A stretch of 32,330 nucleotides of DNA, from positions 1 through 32,330 of the forward strand of contig VGBV01000013.1 of assembly GCA_016870325.1 (NCBI GenBank), read 5' to 3'. Position numbers and translations under genes: made by a program. Positions 18,189-27,173 of this stretch are shown one piece after another. The notes beneath the pieces are model-generated. The model saw only the letters and a list, made by a program, of their open reading frames with translations, had not been told where the DNA came from and did no database searches. The stretch comes from Actinomycetota bacterium (lineage in GTDB: Bacteria; Actinomycetota; Thermoleophilia; Solirubrobacterales; 70-9). Each line of letters opens with the position of its first letter. The stretch's first letter is position 1.

Positions 18189-18954
18189 CCGACTTCTCCT
18201 CGGCGCCCGCTCCCTCGGGGTCGGCCTCTGGCTCGATCTTCGCGGCCTCAGGCTCGGCAACGTCCTGCTCCGCCGCGGAAGCGGATGTCGTGTCCGCCTC
18301 CCCGGCAAGTCCCGAAGTCGGTTCCGCAGCCGGGGAGGCGGGCGCGGCAGCCGCTTCCGAGCCGTCAGCGGTCGCGGGCGTCGCCTCGGGGACGACCGCC
18401 GGGCCCGCGGGAGCCTCGACGGTCTCGGCCGGCGCCTCCCCGTTGCTGACGCCCAGCACCTCTCGAATCGAGATCCCCCGCAGCTTTGCGACGTCCTCGG
18501 GCTTGCGCAGGCTCTCCAGCCCCTCCATCGTCGCCTTGACGAGGTTGATCGGGTTCTGGGTGCCGATGCTCTTGGTGAGCACGTCGCGGACGCCGCCCAG
18601 CTCGAGCACGGCGCGGACGCCGCCGCCGGCGATGACGCCGGTACCGGGGCTGGCCGGGCGCAGGACGACATGGCCGGCGCCGAAGCGGCCGATCACCCGG
18701 TGGGTGATCGTCTGGCCGTACTTGGGCACGCGGATCAGGTTCTTGCGGGCGTCCTCGACGGCCTTCTGGATGGCGAGCGGGACCTCGCGCGCCTTGCCGT
18801 ATCCGATCCCGACCACGGAGTCCTCATCGCCGACGGCGACGAGCGCGGTGAACGAGAAGCGGCGGCCGCCCTTGACCACCTTGGCGACGCGGTTGATCTC
18901 GATCACGCGCTCCTGCAGATCGAGTCCCTTGGGGCTGACGGTTTCGACGCTCAT
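18181..18954 (-). CDS. rpsE: 30S ribosomal protein S5 with long C-terminal extension
   Basis: A 257-residue protein. Residues 1-170 are ordinary S5 ([53 protein letters not shown]), which functions in decoding accuracy and mRNA helicase activity of the 30S. About 85 further residues are rich in Ala, Glu, Pro and Ser and net acidic; they have no domain I recognise. Family length is usually 160-200. The gene ends with the ATGGCTGA overlap to rpmD. Confidence 0.97.
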   Translation of the reverse strand: MSVETVSPKGLDLQERVIEINRVAKVVKGGRRFSFTALVAVGDEDSVVGIGYGKAREVPLAIQKAVEDARKNLIRVPKYGQTITHRVIGRFGAGHVVLRPASPGTGVIAGGGVRAVLELGGVRDVLTKSIGTQNPINLVKATMEGLESLRKPEDVAKLRGISIREVLGVSNGEAPAETVEAPAGPAVVPEATPATADGSEAAAAPASPAAEPTSGLAGEADTTSASAAEQDVAEPEAAKIEPEADPEGAGAEEKSDG

Positions 18955-18980
18955 GAGCCGATTGAAGGTAGCGGAGGCCG

Positions 18981-19334
18981 CTAGAACTTCATCCCCCCTT
19001 CGCGCGCGCCCTCGGCCAGCGCCTTGACGCGGCCGTGGTAGCGGTAGCCGCCCCGGTCGAAGACGCAGGTCTCGACGCCGGCGCCGGAGGCCCGCTCGGC
19101 GAGCAGCTCGCCCGCCTTCTTGGCCTGCTCCATCGGCTTCATCGGGCGCAGATCGCCTTCTGTCCAGTTGACCGCGGCCAGGGTGCGGCCCGCGTCGTCG
19201 TCGATCAGCTGCGCGGAGATGCCGCGATTGGAGCGGAACACCGACAGGCGCGGCCGCTCCGCGCTGCCGCGGATCTTGGCGCGCACACGGCGGCGGCGGC
19301 GCAGGCGCTGCTGGGGCTTGGTCGCGACGGCCAT
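18981..19334 (-). CDS. rplR: 50S ribosomal protein L18
   Basis: A 117-residue protein with an arginine-rich N-terminus ([20 protein letters not shown]) and the L18 core [17 protein letters not shown] ending [19 protein letters not shown]. It binds 5S rRNA with L5. Lies between rplF and rpsE. Confidence 0.97.
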   Translation of the reverse strand: MAVATKPQQRLRRRRRVRAKIRGSAERPRLSVFRSNRGISAQLIDDDAGRTLAAVNWTEGDLRPMKPMEQAKKAGELLAERASGAGVETCVFDRGGYRYHGRVKALAEGAREGGMKF

Positions 19335-19344
19335 CGGAGAGCCC

Positions 19345-19878
19345 CTAAGCCCTCTTCCCGACCTTGCGGGTGACGTGCTCGTCCTGGTAGCGGATGCCCT
19401 TGCCCTTGTAGGGCTCGGGCGGGCGCGACTTGCGAATCCGGGCAGCGGTCTCGCCCACGAGCTGCTTGTCGATACCCCGAACGATCACCTGCGTGGGCTC
19501 GGGCACCTCGAACTCGATGCCCTCGGGCGCCTGCACCGTGACCGGGTGCGAGTAGCCGAGCGCCAGCTCCAGGGACTTGCCCTTGAGCTGGGCGCGATAT
19601 CCGACACCCTGTATCTCCAGGCGCCGCTCGAAGCCGTCGGTGACGCCCTCGACCATGTTCGCGATCAGGCTGCGCGTGAGCCCGTGCAGGGCACGGTGCT
19701 CGCCACGGTCGGTGGGCCGCTCGACCGTGACGACGCCGTCGTCCAGCGACACCTTCATGTCGCGCACGATCACCTGGTCCAGCTCGCCCTTGGGGCCCTT
19801 GACGTTGACCGTTCCCGGCTTCACGTCCACGCTGACTCCGTCGGGGATCTCGATCGGCTTCTTTCCGATACGGCTCAT
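19345..19878 (-). CDS. rplF: 50S ribosomal protein L6
   Basis: A 177-residue protein with [15 protein letters not shown] at the start and the conserved [16 protein letters not shown] near the end. L6 lies by the GTPase centre of the 50S subunit. It is 7 bp after rpsH. Confidence 0.98.
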   Translation of the reverse strand: MSRIGKKPIEIPDGVSVDVKPGTVNVKGPKGELDQVIVRDMKVSLDDGVVTVERPTDRGEHRALHGLTRSLIANMVEGVTDGFERRLEIQGVGYRAQLKGKSLELALGYSHPVTVQAPEGIEFEVPEPTQVIVRGIDKQLVGETAARIRKSRPPEPYKGKGIRYQDEHVTRKVGKRA

Positions 19879-19885
19879 CTCAAGA

Positions 19886-20281
19886 TCACCAGACGTAGGC
19901 GACCACTTCGCCGCCGACGCCCTTCTTGGTCGCCTCGTGGCCGGTCATGACGCCGGTCGAGGTGGACATGATCGTAGTCCCCATCCCGCCCTGGACGCGC
20001 GGTACGTCGTCGCTGGTGACGTAGCGCCTGCGGCCCGGGCGCGAGACGCGCTCCATGCCGCTGATCACTGGATCGCGGTCCTCGGTGTAGCGCAGCGTGA
20101 TCCGCAGCACCTCGCCCTTCTCGCCCGCCTCGGCGCTGAAGTCCGTGATGTAGCCCTGCTCCTTGAGGATGCGCGACATCTCCCGCTTCAGGCGGGAGGC
20201 CGGGATCACGACGTCCTCGTGCTCGGCCTGGAGGCCGTTGCGTATCCGCGTCAGGTAGTCGCCAATCGGGTCGGTCAGCAT
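19886..20281 (-). CDS. rpsH: 30S ribosomal protein S8
   Basis: A 131-residue protein beginning [16 protein letters not shown] and ending with the S8 signature [20 protein letters not shown]. It binds 16S rRNA centrally and represses the spc operon in E. coli. The ATG at 20279-20281 gives the family N-terminus, 20 bp after rpsZ. Confidence 0.98.
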   Translation of the reverse strand: MLTDPIGDYLTRIRNGLQAEHEDVVIPASRLKREMSRILKEQGYITDFSAEAGEKGEVLRITLRYTEDRDPVISGMERVSRPGRRRYVTSDDVPRVQGGMGTTIMSTSTGVMTGHEATKKGVGGEVVAYVW

Positions 20282-20301
20282 GATCTGGTTCCTTTGTGCC
20301 C

Positions 20302-20487
20302 TTACCAGCTCGACTTGGTCATGCCCGGCACGTAGCCCTGATGCGCCTGCTCGCGCAGGCAGATCCGGCAGAGGCCGAACTTGCGGTAGTAGGCGCGGGA
20401 GCGGCCGCAGCGGCGGCAGCGGTGATACCCGCGCGTCTTGTACTTGGGCGGGCTGCTCTGCTTGACCCGCTGGGAGGTCTTGGCCAT
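20302..20487 (-). CDS. rpsZ: 30S ribosomal protein S14, zinc-binding type Z
   Basis: A 61-residue protein starting [10 protein letters not shown], with zinc ligands Cys24, Cys27, Cys40 and Cys43 (CRRC...CRIC) and the ending [12 protein letters not shown]. This is the short zinc form usual in Gram-positive spc operons. It lies 5 bp after rplE. Confidence 0.97.
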   Translation of the reverse strand: MAKTSQRVKQSSPPKYKTRGYHRCRRCGRSRAYYRKFGLCRICLREQAHQGYVPGMTKSSW

Positions 20488-20492
20488 CGGTT

Positions 20493-21365
20493 CTACTCGC
20501 CTTCCTTCTCGTCGCCGCCATCGGCGGTGTCCTCGCTCTTGCCCTCGGGCGCGTCGCCCTCGGCCTTCTCGCCGCCGCCTTCGCCCTCCTCGCCCTCCTC
20601 GCCCTCCTCGGGCTTCTCGGGCTTGGCGTAGGCCTCGGGGTTCTCCTCCTTGAGCTGCTCCAACGCGGCCTCCTCGGCCTCCTGGCGCAGGCGCGCCTCC
20701 TGCTTGCGCCGCTCCTCTTCCTCCTCGGCGGCCCTGTCCACCTCGCCCGGGCGCCCGTCGGCCGCGAACGGCATCCCGAGCCCGTCGAGCAGCGCGAAGG
20801 CCTCGACGTCGGTGGCCGCCGTGGTCGTGATAGTGATGTCGAGTCCGCGGACCTCGTCGATCGAGTCGTAGTCGATCTCGGGGAAGATGATCTGCTCGCG
20901 CACGCCCATCGAGTAGTTGCCGCGGCCGTCGAACGAGCGCGGGTTGAGCCCGCGGAAGTCGCGGATGCGCGGGATCGCGATCGCGATCAGCCGGTCCAGG
21001 AACTCCCACATGCGGGCGCGGCGCAGGGTCACCGCGACGCCCACGGGCATCCCCTCGCGGACCTTGAAGTTCGCGATCGACTTCTTGGCGCGGCGCATGC
21101 TCGGCGCCTGGCCGGCGATCGTGGCCAGCTGCTCGGTCGCGGCCTCGAGCATCGCCGTGTTCTGCTTGGCCTCGCCGAGGCCCATGTTGAGGCTGATCTT
21201 CCGCAGGGTCGGCACGGCCATCGGGCTCGAGTAGCCGAAGCGCTCGGCGAGCGCCGCCTTCAGCTCGTTCTCGTAGGCCTCGCGCAGGCGCGGCGGAGGA
21301 GCCGCCTGCTTCTGCTGGTCGGTCGCCGCGGCGTCGTTGGTCTGCTTTTCGGCGGTGGCTTCCAT
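20493..21365 (-). CDS. rplE: 50S ribosomal protein L5 with long charged C-terminal tail
   Basis: A 290-residue protein. Residues about 25-203 are L5 ([55 protein letters not shown]), which binds 5S rRNA and contacts S13. From about 205 a Glu-rich predicted helix ([20 protein letters not shown]) is followed by a Glu/Gly/Lys-rich disordered tail. Family length is about 180. A short Ala/Gln-rich N-terminal lead is also present. The 163-nt gap before its start holds a repeated structured element. Confidence 0.97.
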   Translation of the reverse strand: MEATAEKQTNDAAATDQQKQAAPPPRLREAYENELKAALAERFGYSSPMAVPTLRKISLNMGLGEAKQNTAMLEAATEQLATIAGQAPSMRRAKKSIANFKVREGMPVGVAVTLRRARMWEFLDRLIAIAIPRIRDFRGLNPRSFDGRGNYSMGVREQIIFPEIDYDSIDEVRGLDITITTTAATDVEAFALLDGLGMPFAADGRPGEVDRAAEEEEERRKQEARLRQEAEEAALEQLKEENPEAYAKPEKPEEGEEGEEGEGGGEKAEGDAPEGKSEDTADGGDEKEGE

Positions 21366-21528
21366 CAGCGATGCCTCCTTCCGCGGCGGTCCCGGTCAGC
21401 CGGCGAAAACCGGGTCGGAAAAGGACACAGCGAGAGTGGCGTGCTCGAAGAGCACGCGAGCGAGCGAGGACGCCGCACGGCGACGGTTTGCAGGCGGCTG
21501 AGCGGGGCTGTCGTGGGAGGAGTCATCG
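21366..21528 (-). repeat. 163-nt intergenic element, copy A (rplX-rplE)
   Basis: The whole gap between the rplX stop and rplE start. It holds a hairpin with 8-bp arms GCGTGCTC/GAGCACGC (21439-21446 and 21450-21457) and a block 21452-21528 clearly similar to the gap at 25189-25351, including a 21-nt exact match (21452-21472). Near the rplE start it carries the ribosome-binding site GGAAGGAGG. Confidence 0.85.
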
Positions 21529-21873
21529 CTAGTCGATCTCGGTTCCCTTGCGCGCGCCGATGCGGCGCCGCTTGCCGTCCCCGCCGCGCTCGACGCGCAC
21601 GCGGGTCGGCTTGTTGTCGGAGGGGTCCAGCAGCATCACGTTGGAGATGTGGATCGGGCCCTCCTTCTCGATGATGCCGCCGACCTGCCCGGCCTTGGTG
21701 CTGTCCTTGACCGACGTCGGCCGCTGGTGGCGCTTGACGATGTTGAGGCCCTCCACGTAGACCCGGCCCTTCTTGGGCTCGGTGCGCACGACGCGACCGG
21801 TCTTGCCCCGGTCCTTGCCGCCGATCACGACCACGTTGTCGTCCTTGCGGATCCGCATCCCACTCATCGTCAT
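21529..21873 (-). CDS. rplX: 50S ribosomal protein L24
   Basis: A 114-residue protein with the KOW motif [20 protein letters not shown] and [13 protein letters not shown]24 starts 50S assembly. I chose the ATG overlapping the rplN stop (ATGA); an ATG two codons further down has a longer spacing to GGAGG and would also be possible. Confidence 0.96.
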   Translation of the reverse strand: MTMSGMRIRKDDNVVVIGGKDRGKTGRVVRTEPKKGRVYVEGLNIVKRHQRPTSVKDSTKAGQVGGIIEKEGPIHISNVMLLDPSDNKPTRVRVERGGDGKRRRIGARKGTEID

Positions 21874-22238
21874 AGGACCTCCGGTGCCAGCGAGACGATC
21901 CGCATGAAGTTCTTGTCGCGCAGCTCGCGCGCCACGGGGCCGAAGATGCGTGTCCCGCGCGGGGCGCCCTGCGGGTCGATCAGGACGGCGGCGTTCTCGT
22001 CGAAGGAGATGTAGGTGCCGTCCTTGCGGCCGAGCTGCTTGCGGGTGCGCACGACCACCGCTTCGACGACCTCGCCCTTGCGTACGCCGCCGTGCGGCGT
22101 CGCCTGCTTCACCGTCGCGGTGATGACGTCCCCGATGCGGGCGTAGCGGCGCTGCGAGCCGCCCTTGACGCGGATGCAGAGGATCTCGCGCGCTCCCGAG
22201 TTGTCGGCGACCCTGAGCCTGGACTCCTGCTGGATCAC
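21870..22238 (-). CDS. rplN: 50S ribosomal protein L14
   Basis: A 122-residue protein of exact family length: [16 protein letters not shown] at the start, [18 protein letters not shown], and [23 protein letters not shown] as the tail split by standard L14 features. It lies at the subunit interface. Its ATG overlaps the rpsQ stop. Confidence 0.98.
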   Translation of the reverse strand: MIQQESRLRVADNSGAREILCIRVKGGSQRRYARIGDVITATVKQATPHGGVRKGEVVEAVVVRTRKQLGRKDGTYISFDENAAVLIDPQGAPRGTRIFGPVARELRDKNFMRIVSLAPEVL

Positions 22239-22960
22239 TTCGCCTTCTCCAGGACCTCGACCAGGCGCCAGCGCTTGGTCTTGGACACCGGGCGAGTCTC
22301 GACCACGCGGACGCGGTCGCCCTCGCCGGCCTCGTTCGACTCGTCGTGGGCGTGCAGGGTGTTCGAGGTGCGCACGATCTTCTCGTAGACGGGGTGGCGG
22401 CGCGCGACGTCGATGCGCACGGTGATCGTCTTGTCGGCCTTGCTGGAGACGACCGTGCCCTGGCGCTCCTTGCGGCCGGCCGAGCGTCGCTCCGCGGGGG
22501 CCGATCCCTCGCCGGCCTGGTGCGCGTCGCGGCGCTTGCGCCGGTAGGCGGCGCGGGCCTTGGAGGCCGCGGTGCGGCGCGCGGCGCGCTCGGCCGCGAG
22601 CTCCTCGGGGCTGCGCTGGGGTCCGGCCTCGCCGGACTCGCGGGAACGCTCGAGACGCTTGCGCGCCTTCCAGTCGAGGCCCTCCATGGAGTCGTCGGCC
22701 TGCGCCGAAGCGCTCGCATCCCCGGCTTCGCGATCAGAGGAAGCGTCCTCGGAGCCGGCGTCGTCCTCTTCGGAAGCCTCCTCACCTGAAGATGAGTCCT
22801 CGGCTTCGCCTGCGGGCGCATCCTCGCCGGCTCCTGCGAGCGCTTCAACCTCCTTGGGCGCCTCCTCGCCGCCAGCGGTCTCGGCCTCGGCGTTCGCCTC
22901 CGGGGCCTGCTCCTCGGCGGGCGTCCCTTCGGTCGTCTCGTTCTTCTCTTCGTCAGCCAT
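22235..22960 (-). CDS. rpsQ: 30S ribosomal protein S17 with about 160-residue N-terminal extension
   Basis: A 241-residue protein where the family norm is 80-110. The S17 core is residues about 161-241 ([59 protein letters not shown]). Ahead of it are an acidic Glu/Ala/Ser segment (1-93) and a basic, helix-prone Arg/Ala segment (94-160). No ATG in the basic part gives a family-like start, and the ATG used overlaps rpmC by 8 nt (ATGGCTGA), so the long form is likely translated. Function of the extension is unknown. Confidence 0.93.
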   Translation of the reverse strand: MADEEKNETTEGTPAEEQAPEANAEAETAGGEEAPKEVEALAGAGEDAPAGEAEDSSSGEEASEEDDAGSEDASSDREAGDASASAQADDSMEGLDWKARKRLERSRESGEAGPQRSPEELAAERAARRTAASKARAAYRRKRRDAHQAGEGSAPAERRSAGRKERQGTVVSSKADKTITVRIDVARRHPVYEKIVRTSNTLHAHDESNEAGEGDRVRVVETRPVSKTKRWRLVEVLEKAK

Positions 22961-23180
22961 CTGAGGCCTTCAGCTCCTTCTCGACGTCGATGCCCCGCTC
23001 CTTGGCGACCGTCAGCAGGCGCGCGATGTCCCGCTTGGCCGCGCCGAGGCCGGAGGTGTTCTCCAGCTCGCCGGTCGCGTGCTGGAAGCGCAGGCCGAAG
23101 TGCTCCTCCTTCGCCTGGCGCAGGCGCTCGAGCAGCTCGTCGTCCTTGAGGTTGTGCGCCTCGGAGGCCTTTATCGTCAC
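22953..23180 (-). CDS. rpmC: 50S ribosomal protein L29
   Basis: A 75-residue protein with GTG start overlapping the rplP stop (GTGA). It has the L29 pattern [26 protein letters not shown] and [15 protein letters not shown]29 sits by the exit tunnel and helps dock SRP and trigger factor. Confidence 0.95.
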   Translation of the reverse strand: MTIKASEAHNLKDDELLERLRQAKEEHFGLRFQHATGELENTSGLGAAKRDIARLLTVAKERGIDVEKELKASDG

Positions 23181-23596
23181 GACTCCGCGCCCTCGCGCCG
23201 CACGAACTTGGTCTTGATCGGAAGCTTGTGCCCGGCCAGCCGCATCGCGTCCTTGGCCAGGTCCTCGTCGACGCCCGCGAGCTCGAACATCACGCGCCCG
23301 GGCTTGACCACGGCCACCCAGCCCTCGGGGTTGCCCTTGCCGGAGCCCATCCGCGTCTCGGCCGGCTTCGCGGTCACCGGCTTGTCGGGGAAGACGTTGA
23401 TCCAGACCTTGCCGCCGCGCTTGATCTTGCGCGTCATGGCGACTCGGGCGGCCTCGATCTGGCGGTTGGTGATCCAGCCGCGCTCCACCGCCTTCAGCCC
23501 GTACTCGCCGAAGGCGACGTTGCTGCCGCCCTTGGTGTAGCCGCGCATGCGGCCGCGCATCTGCTTGCGGTACTTGACCCGCTTCGGCATCAGCAT
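23177..23596 (-). CDS. rplP: 50S ribosomal protein L16
   Basis: A 139-residue protein starting [19 protein letters not shown], with [20 protein letters not shown] and [19 protein letters not shown]16 helps position tRNA in the 50S A site. The ATG overlaps the rpsC stop (TGATG). Confidence 0.97.
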   Translation of the reverse strand: MLMPKRVKYRKQMRGRMRGYTKGGSNVAFGEYGLKAVERGWITNRQIEAARVAMTRKIKRGGKVWINVFPDKPVTAKPAETRMGSGKGNPEGWVAVVKPGRVMFELAGVDEDLAKDAMRLAGHKLPIKTKFVRREGAES

Positions 23597-24294
23597 CAGC
23601 GGCCACCGCCGCGGCCGCCGCCGCTGGGACCGCTGTCCTCGTCCTCGGCGCCCTCGTGCCGGAAGCCCTCGGGCATGACCTCGCCCTTGTTGATCCAGCA
23701 CTTGACGCCGATGCGGCCGGTCGTCGTGCGGGCCTCGATGAAGCCGTAGTCGATGTCGGCGCGGAGCGTGTGCAGCGGCACGCGGCCCTCGCTGTAGCCC
23801 TCGGTGCGCGCCATCTCGGCGCCGCCGAGGCGGCCGGAGACCTGCACCTTGACCCCCTTGGCGCCGGAGCGCATGGCCGAGGTCAGCGCGCGCTTCATCG
23901 CGCGGCGGAAGGCGACGCGGTTCTGCAGCTGCTCGGCGATCGACTGGGCGACGAGCTTCGCGTCCAGCTCGGGCCGCTTGATCTCCTTGATGTTGACCTT
24001 GACCGGGCGGCCGGTGATCTTGTGCAGCTCCTTGCGCAGGGCGTCGACCTCGCTCCCGGACTTGCCGATGACGATGCCCGGGCGCGCCGTCGAGATGTTG
24101 ACCTCGATCTCGCCGGAGCCCTTGACGATGGTGATGTCGGAGAGGCCCGCGTGGGAGAGCTTGTTCTCGATGTGCTCGCGGATGCGGATGTCCTCCATCA
24201 GATAGTCCGCGAACTCGCGCTCGTTGAACCAGTTGCTCTTCCAGTCGTGGATGTAGCCGACGCGGAAGCCCTCGGGGTGGATCTTCTGTCCCAT
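23596..24294 (-). CDS. rpsC: 30S ribosomal protein S3
   Basis: A 232-residue protein starting [18 protein letters not shown], with the KH motif [15 protein letters not shown] and the C-terminal [17 protein letters not shown]3 forms the mRNA entry site. The last 20 residues are an acidic then Gly/Arg-rich tail. It is 7 bp after rplV. Confidence 0.98.
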   Translation of the reverse strand: MGQKIHPEGFRVGYIHDWKSNWFNEREFADYLMEDIRIREHIENKLSHAGLSDITIVKGSGEIEVNISTARPGIVIGKSGSEVDALRKELHKITGRPVKVNIKEIKRPELDAKLVAQSIAEQLQNRVAFRRAMKRALTSAMRSGAKGVKVQVSGRLGGAEMARTEGYSEGRVPLHTLRADIDYGFIEARTTTGRIGVKCWINKGEVMPEGFRHEGAEDEDSGPSGGGRGGGR

Positions 24295-24301
24295 CTGCGG
24301 T

Positions 24302-24910
24302 CTAGTCCTCCTCGGGGGTGAGAGCGACCTGAATGTGGCTGGTTCGCTTGTTGATCCGGGTCGCGCGTCCGAGCGCCCGCGGGCGGTAGCGGCGCAGCGT
24401 CGGGCCCTCGTCCACGCGGATGTCCGAGACCCGGAGGTCGTCGGCGACGAGGTCGTGGTTGTTCTCTGCGTTGGCGGCCGCCGAGCCGATCAGCTTGGCG
24501 ATGTCCTGAGCGGCCCCGCGGGGCGAGAAGCGCAGCAGCGTCAGCGCGTCCTCGAGCGGGAGCCCGCGGACCTGGTCGGCGACGAGGCGCACCTTGCGCG
24601 GGGCCACGCGCACGTAGCCGGCGCGGGCGCGGACGACGGGCCGCTCGACGTCCGCGGCGGCCCTGGCCTTCGCCTTCGCCTTGCCCTTGGGCTCGGCCTT
24701 CGCCTTGCCCTTGGGCTCGGCCTTCGCCTTGCCCTTGGGCTCGGCCTTCGCCTTGCCCTTGGGCTCGGCCTTCGCCTTCGCCTTGGCGGCCGGCTTCTTG
24801 GCGGCGGGCTTCTTCGCCGCCGGCTTCTTCGCGGCGGGCTTCTTCGCCGCCGGCTTCTTGGCGGCGTCCTTGGCCTCGCCCTTCGGAGTGTCCTTCTTGG
24901 GGTCGGCCAT
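24302..24910 (-). CDS. rplV: 50S ribosomal protein L22 with repetitive Lys/Ala N-terminal extension
   Basis: A 202-residue protein. The L22 core runs from about 91 ([49 protein letters not shown]) and lines the exit tunnel. The first 90 residues are five AAKKP units followed by four AEPKGKAK units, resembling histone H1-like tails. The ATG overlaps the rpsS stop (TGATG), which supports translation of the extension. Family length is about 110-150. Confidence 0.96.
   Translation of the reverse strand: MADPKKDTPKGEAKDAAKKPAAKKPAAKKPAAKKPAAKKPAAKAKAKAEPKGKAKAEPKGKAKAEPKGKAKAEPKGKAKAKARAAADVERPVVRARAGYVRVAPRKVRLVADQVRGLPLEDALTLLRFSPRGAAQDIAKLIGSAAANAENNHDLVADDLRVSDIRVDEGPTLRRYRPRALGRATRINKRTSHIQVALTPEED
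24675..24770 (-). repeat. four perfect 24-bp tandem repeats inside rplV
   Basis: Unit TTCGCCTTGCCC then TTGGGCTCGGCC on the plus strand, repeated exactly at 24675, 24699, 24723 and 24747. Each unit encodes eight residues (AEPKGKAK). Perfect identity at the DNA level indicates recent expansion or ongoing homogenisation. Confidence 0.97.
24792..24866 (-). repeat. five 15-bp tandem repeats inside rplV
   Basis: Units of GGCTTCTTSGCSGCS on the plus strand starting at 24792, 24807, 24822, 24837 and 24852, each encoding AAKKP. Units differ only at synonymous positions, so they are older or more constrained than the 24-bp array. Confidence 0.95.
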
Positions 24911-25188
24911 CAATCTTCCTTGGCGCTGCCGGCGCCGGAGTGGGCGCGGAAGGTGCGCGTCGGCGCGAACTCGCCGAGCTTGTGGCCGACCATCGACTCG
25001 GAGATGTAGATCGGCACGTGCTTGCGGCCGTCGTGGACCGCGATCGTGTGCCCGACCATCTCGGGGAAGACGGTCGACTTGCGCGACCAGGTCTTGACCA
25101 TCTGCTTCTGGCCCGACTCGTTCATGGCGGTGATCCGCTTCAACAGCCGCTCCTCCGCCCACGGGCCCTTCTTGGTCGAGCGTCCCAT
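24910..25188 (-). CDS. rpsS: 30S ribosomal protein S19
   Basis: A 92-residue protein: [19 protein letters not shown] at the start, [20 protein letters not shown] and [17 protein letters not shown]. It lies in the 30S head with S13. Its start follows a 163-nt gap with the repeated element and a GGGAAGGAG ribosome-binding site. Confidence 0.98.
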   Translation of the reverse strand: MGRSTKKGPWAEERLLKRITAMNESGQKQMVKTWSRKSTVFPEMVGHTIAVHDGRKHVPIYISESMVGHKLGEFAPTRTFRAHSGAGSAKED

Positions 25189-25351
25189 CAGTGACCACTC
25201 CTTCCCGCAGGTCGCGAATCAGCCGAGCAAGTACCGAGCTGGCCGGGGACGCAGGGAGCGACGCGTGCCGAACGGCACGCGAGCGAGCGAGGACGAGGGC
25301 CGGCGAAGGTCTGCAGCCGGCTGAGGCGCGGACTGTCGGGAGGAGGGGTCA
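25189..25351 (-). repeat. 163-nt intergenic element, copy B (rplB-rpsS)
   Basis: Same length as the rplX-rplE gap and similar to it over most of its length. The hairpin here has 9-bp arms CGCGTGCCG/CGGCACGCG (25262-25270 and 25273-25281). Against copy A, two stem pairs change on both sides (T-A to C-G, C-G to G-C), which keeps pairing. It shares with copy A the 21-nt match (25275-25295) and GGTYTGCAG-GGCTGAG blocks. Confidence 0.85.
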
Positions 25352-26188
25352 CTACCGCTTCTTCCTCCTGCGGCCGCGAACGATCAGCTCGTCGGACTTC
25401 TTGCCCTTCTTGCGGGTGCGGTAGCCGAGCGTCGGCTTGCCCCAGGGTGTGACGGGATGCCCGCCGGGCGTGTGGTGGGCCTCGCCGCCGCCATGCGGAT
25501 GGTCGACTGGGTTCATCGCGACGCCGCGGGTCTGGGGGCGCTTGTTGCGGTGGCGGCTGCGGCCGGCCTTGCCCCACTTCACGTTCTGGTGGTCGGCGTT
25601 GGTGAGCGAGCCGACCGTGGCGCGGCACTCGCCGCGGACCATCCGCACCTCACTCGAGGGCAGGCGCAGGCTGACCATCGCGCCCTCCTTGGCCACGACC
25701 TGGATCGCGGTGCCCGCGGCACGGCCCAGGCGGCCGCCCTGGCCGGGCGTCATCTCCACGTTGTGGACGACGGTTCCGGTCGGGATCTTGGAGAGGGGCA
25801 GCGCGTTGCCGGGGGTGATGTCGGCATCGGCGCCCGAGACGACCTCGTCTCCGACGCTCAAACCCTGCGGGGCGAGGATGTAGCTCTTGTGCCCGTCGGC
25901 GTAGTTGAGCAGCGCGATGTAGGCGCTGCGGTTGGGGTCGTACTCGATCGTCGCGACCCTGGCGGGGACGCCGTCCTTGATCCGCTTGAAGTCGATCTCG
26001 CGGTAACGACGCTTGGCCCCGCCGCCGCGGTGGCGCGAGGTGACGCGCCCGTTGGCGTTGCGGCCGCTGGACCGCTTCTTGCCCGCGGTCAGGCTCTTGG
26101 TCGGGGCGTCGCCGCTGAGCTCCTCGCGCAGCTGGTAGGTCCCGAACCGGCGCCCGGGGCTGGTCGGCTTCGTCTTGCGGTTGGCCAT
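25352..26188 (-). CDS. rplB: 50S ribosomal protein L2
   Basis: A 278-residue protein of standard length with [20 protein letters not shown] and the peptidyl-transferase-centre region [15 protein letters not shown] including the conserved His, ending in a basic tail. It lies 13 bp after rplW. Confidence 0.98.
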   Translation of the reverse strand: MANRKTKPTSPGRRFGTYQLREELSGDAPTKSLTAGKKRSSGRNANGRVTSRHRGGGAKRRYREIDFKRIKDGVPARVATIEYDPNRSAYIALLNYADGHKSYILAPQGLSVGDEVVSGADADITPGNALPLSKIPTGTVVHNVEMTPGQGGRLGRAAGTAIQVVAKEGAMVSLRLPSSEVRMVRGECRATVGSLTNADHQNVKWGKAGRSRHRNKRPQTRGVAMNPVDHPHGGGEAHHTPGGHPVTPWGKPTLGYRTRKKGKKSDELIVRGRRRKKR

Positions 26189-26201
26189 CAGCTCAAATTC
26201 C

Positions 26202-26495
26202 TCACTCGACCGCCGCGCCCTCGAACAGCTCGATGCGCTCGCCGGGGGCGAGCTGCACGATCGCCTTCTTCCAGGAGCGGCTGGTGCCGGTGCTGAGCCC
26301 GCGCCGCTTGGGCTTCGCCCGCACCTTGGATGTCCTCACCGCCCGCACGTGGACGCCGAAGATCTCCTCGACCGCGTGCGCGATCTGGGTCTTGTGTGCC
26401 CGGTCGTGGACCCGGAACGTGTATTTGCCGTCCGACATCAGGGCGTAGCTCTTCTCGGAGACGACGGGGCGGATGATCACCTGGCGCGGGTCCAT
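26202..26495 (-). CDS. rplW: 50S ribosomal protein L23
   Basis: A 97-residue protein with [20 protein letters not shown] and the [20 protein letters not shown] end typical of L23, a docking site for trigger factor and SRP at the tunnel exit. Its ATG directly abuts the rplD stop. Confidence 0.97.
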   Translation of the reverse strand: MDPRQVIIRPVVSEKSYALMSDGKYTFRVHDRAHKTQIAHAVEEIFGVHVRAVRTSKVRAKPKRRGLSTGTSRSWKKAIVQLAPGERIELFEGAAVE

Positions 26496-27173
26496 CTACT
26501 TCGCCTCCCCTTCGGCCGCGGCGGCGGGCTCCGCCTTGGGGACGGGGCCACCGCCCTCGCCGAGCCGGCTCGCGAGCTCCTCGAGGGCCTGCTCGGAGAC
26601 GACCAGCGAGGCGGCGCCGATCACGTCGGCGACGCCGGCGGCGGCTGCCTGGGCGACCTGGACGCGGGGAATGTTGCGGAAGCTCTTGGCCGCCGCGTCC
26701 TCCTCGGCGCCGACCACGACCAGGGTGGGGGCGCCGGCGCCCCACTTGGCCAGCGCATCGGCGGCCTGCTGGGTCGAGGGCTCCTTGAAGGCGCCTGAGG
26801 CCAGCACCGCGACGCTGCCGCGCTCGGCGTGGACGCTGAGCGAGGCCCGCAGGGCACGCTGGCGGGCCTTGCGGTTGATCTTGAAGGTGTAGTGGCGGGG
26901 CTTGGGGCCGAAGGCGGCGCCGCCTCCGTAGCGGTGGGGCACGCCGAGCGCCCCGACGCGGGCGCGGCCGGTGCCCTTCTGGCGCCAGGCCTTGGCGCCG
27001 GTCATCGAGACCTCGCCTCGCGTCAGCGAGGAGTGGGTCCCGCGGCGCCGCGAGTTCAGGTCCGCGCGAGCCGCCTCGTGAACGAGGGACTCGTGGAACG
27101 GCTCGCTGAAGAGCGCCTTGGGCAGGTCGGCCTTGCCCTGCTTGCCCAGCACGGGTGCCTTCGCCTCAGCCAT
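26496..27173 (-). CDS. rplD: 50S ribosomal protein L4
   Basis: A 225-residue protein with the L4 loop RRGTHSSLTRGEVSMTGAK and RQKGTGRARVGALGVPHRYGGG that reaches into the tunnel. L4 represses the S10 operon in E. coli; whether it does so here is unknown. The C-terminus adds a short Ala/Glu-rich tail. Its start overlaps rplC by ATGGCTGA. Confidence 0.97.
   Translation of the reverse strand: MAEAKAPVLGKQGKADLPKALFSEPFHESLVHEAARADLNSRRRGTHSSLTRGEVSMTGAKAWRQKGTGRARVGALGVPHRYGGGAAFGPKPRHYTFKINRKARQRALRASLSVHAERGSVAVLASGAFKEPSTQQAADALAKWGAGAPTLVVVGAEEDAAAKSFRNIPRVQVAQAAAAGVADVIGAASLVVSEQALEELASRLGEGGGPVPKAEPAAAAEGEAK

Noticed and set aside
24675-24866. CRISPR-like array
   Set aside because: The repeats are contiguous, in frame within rplV, without unique spacers.
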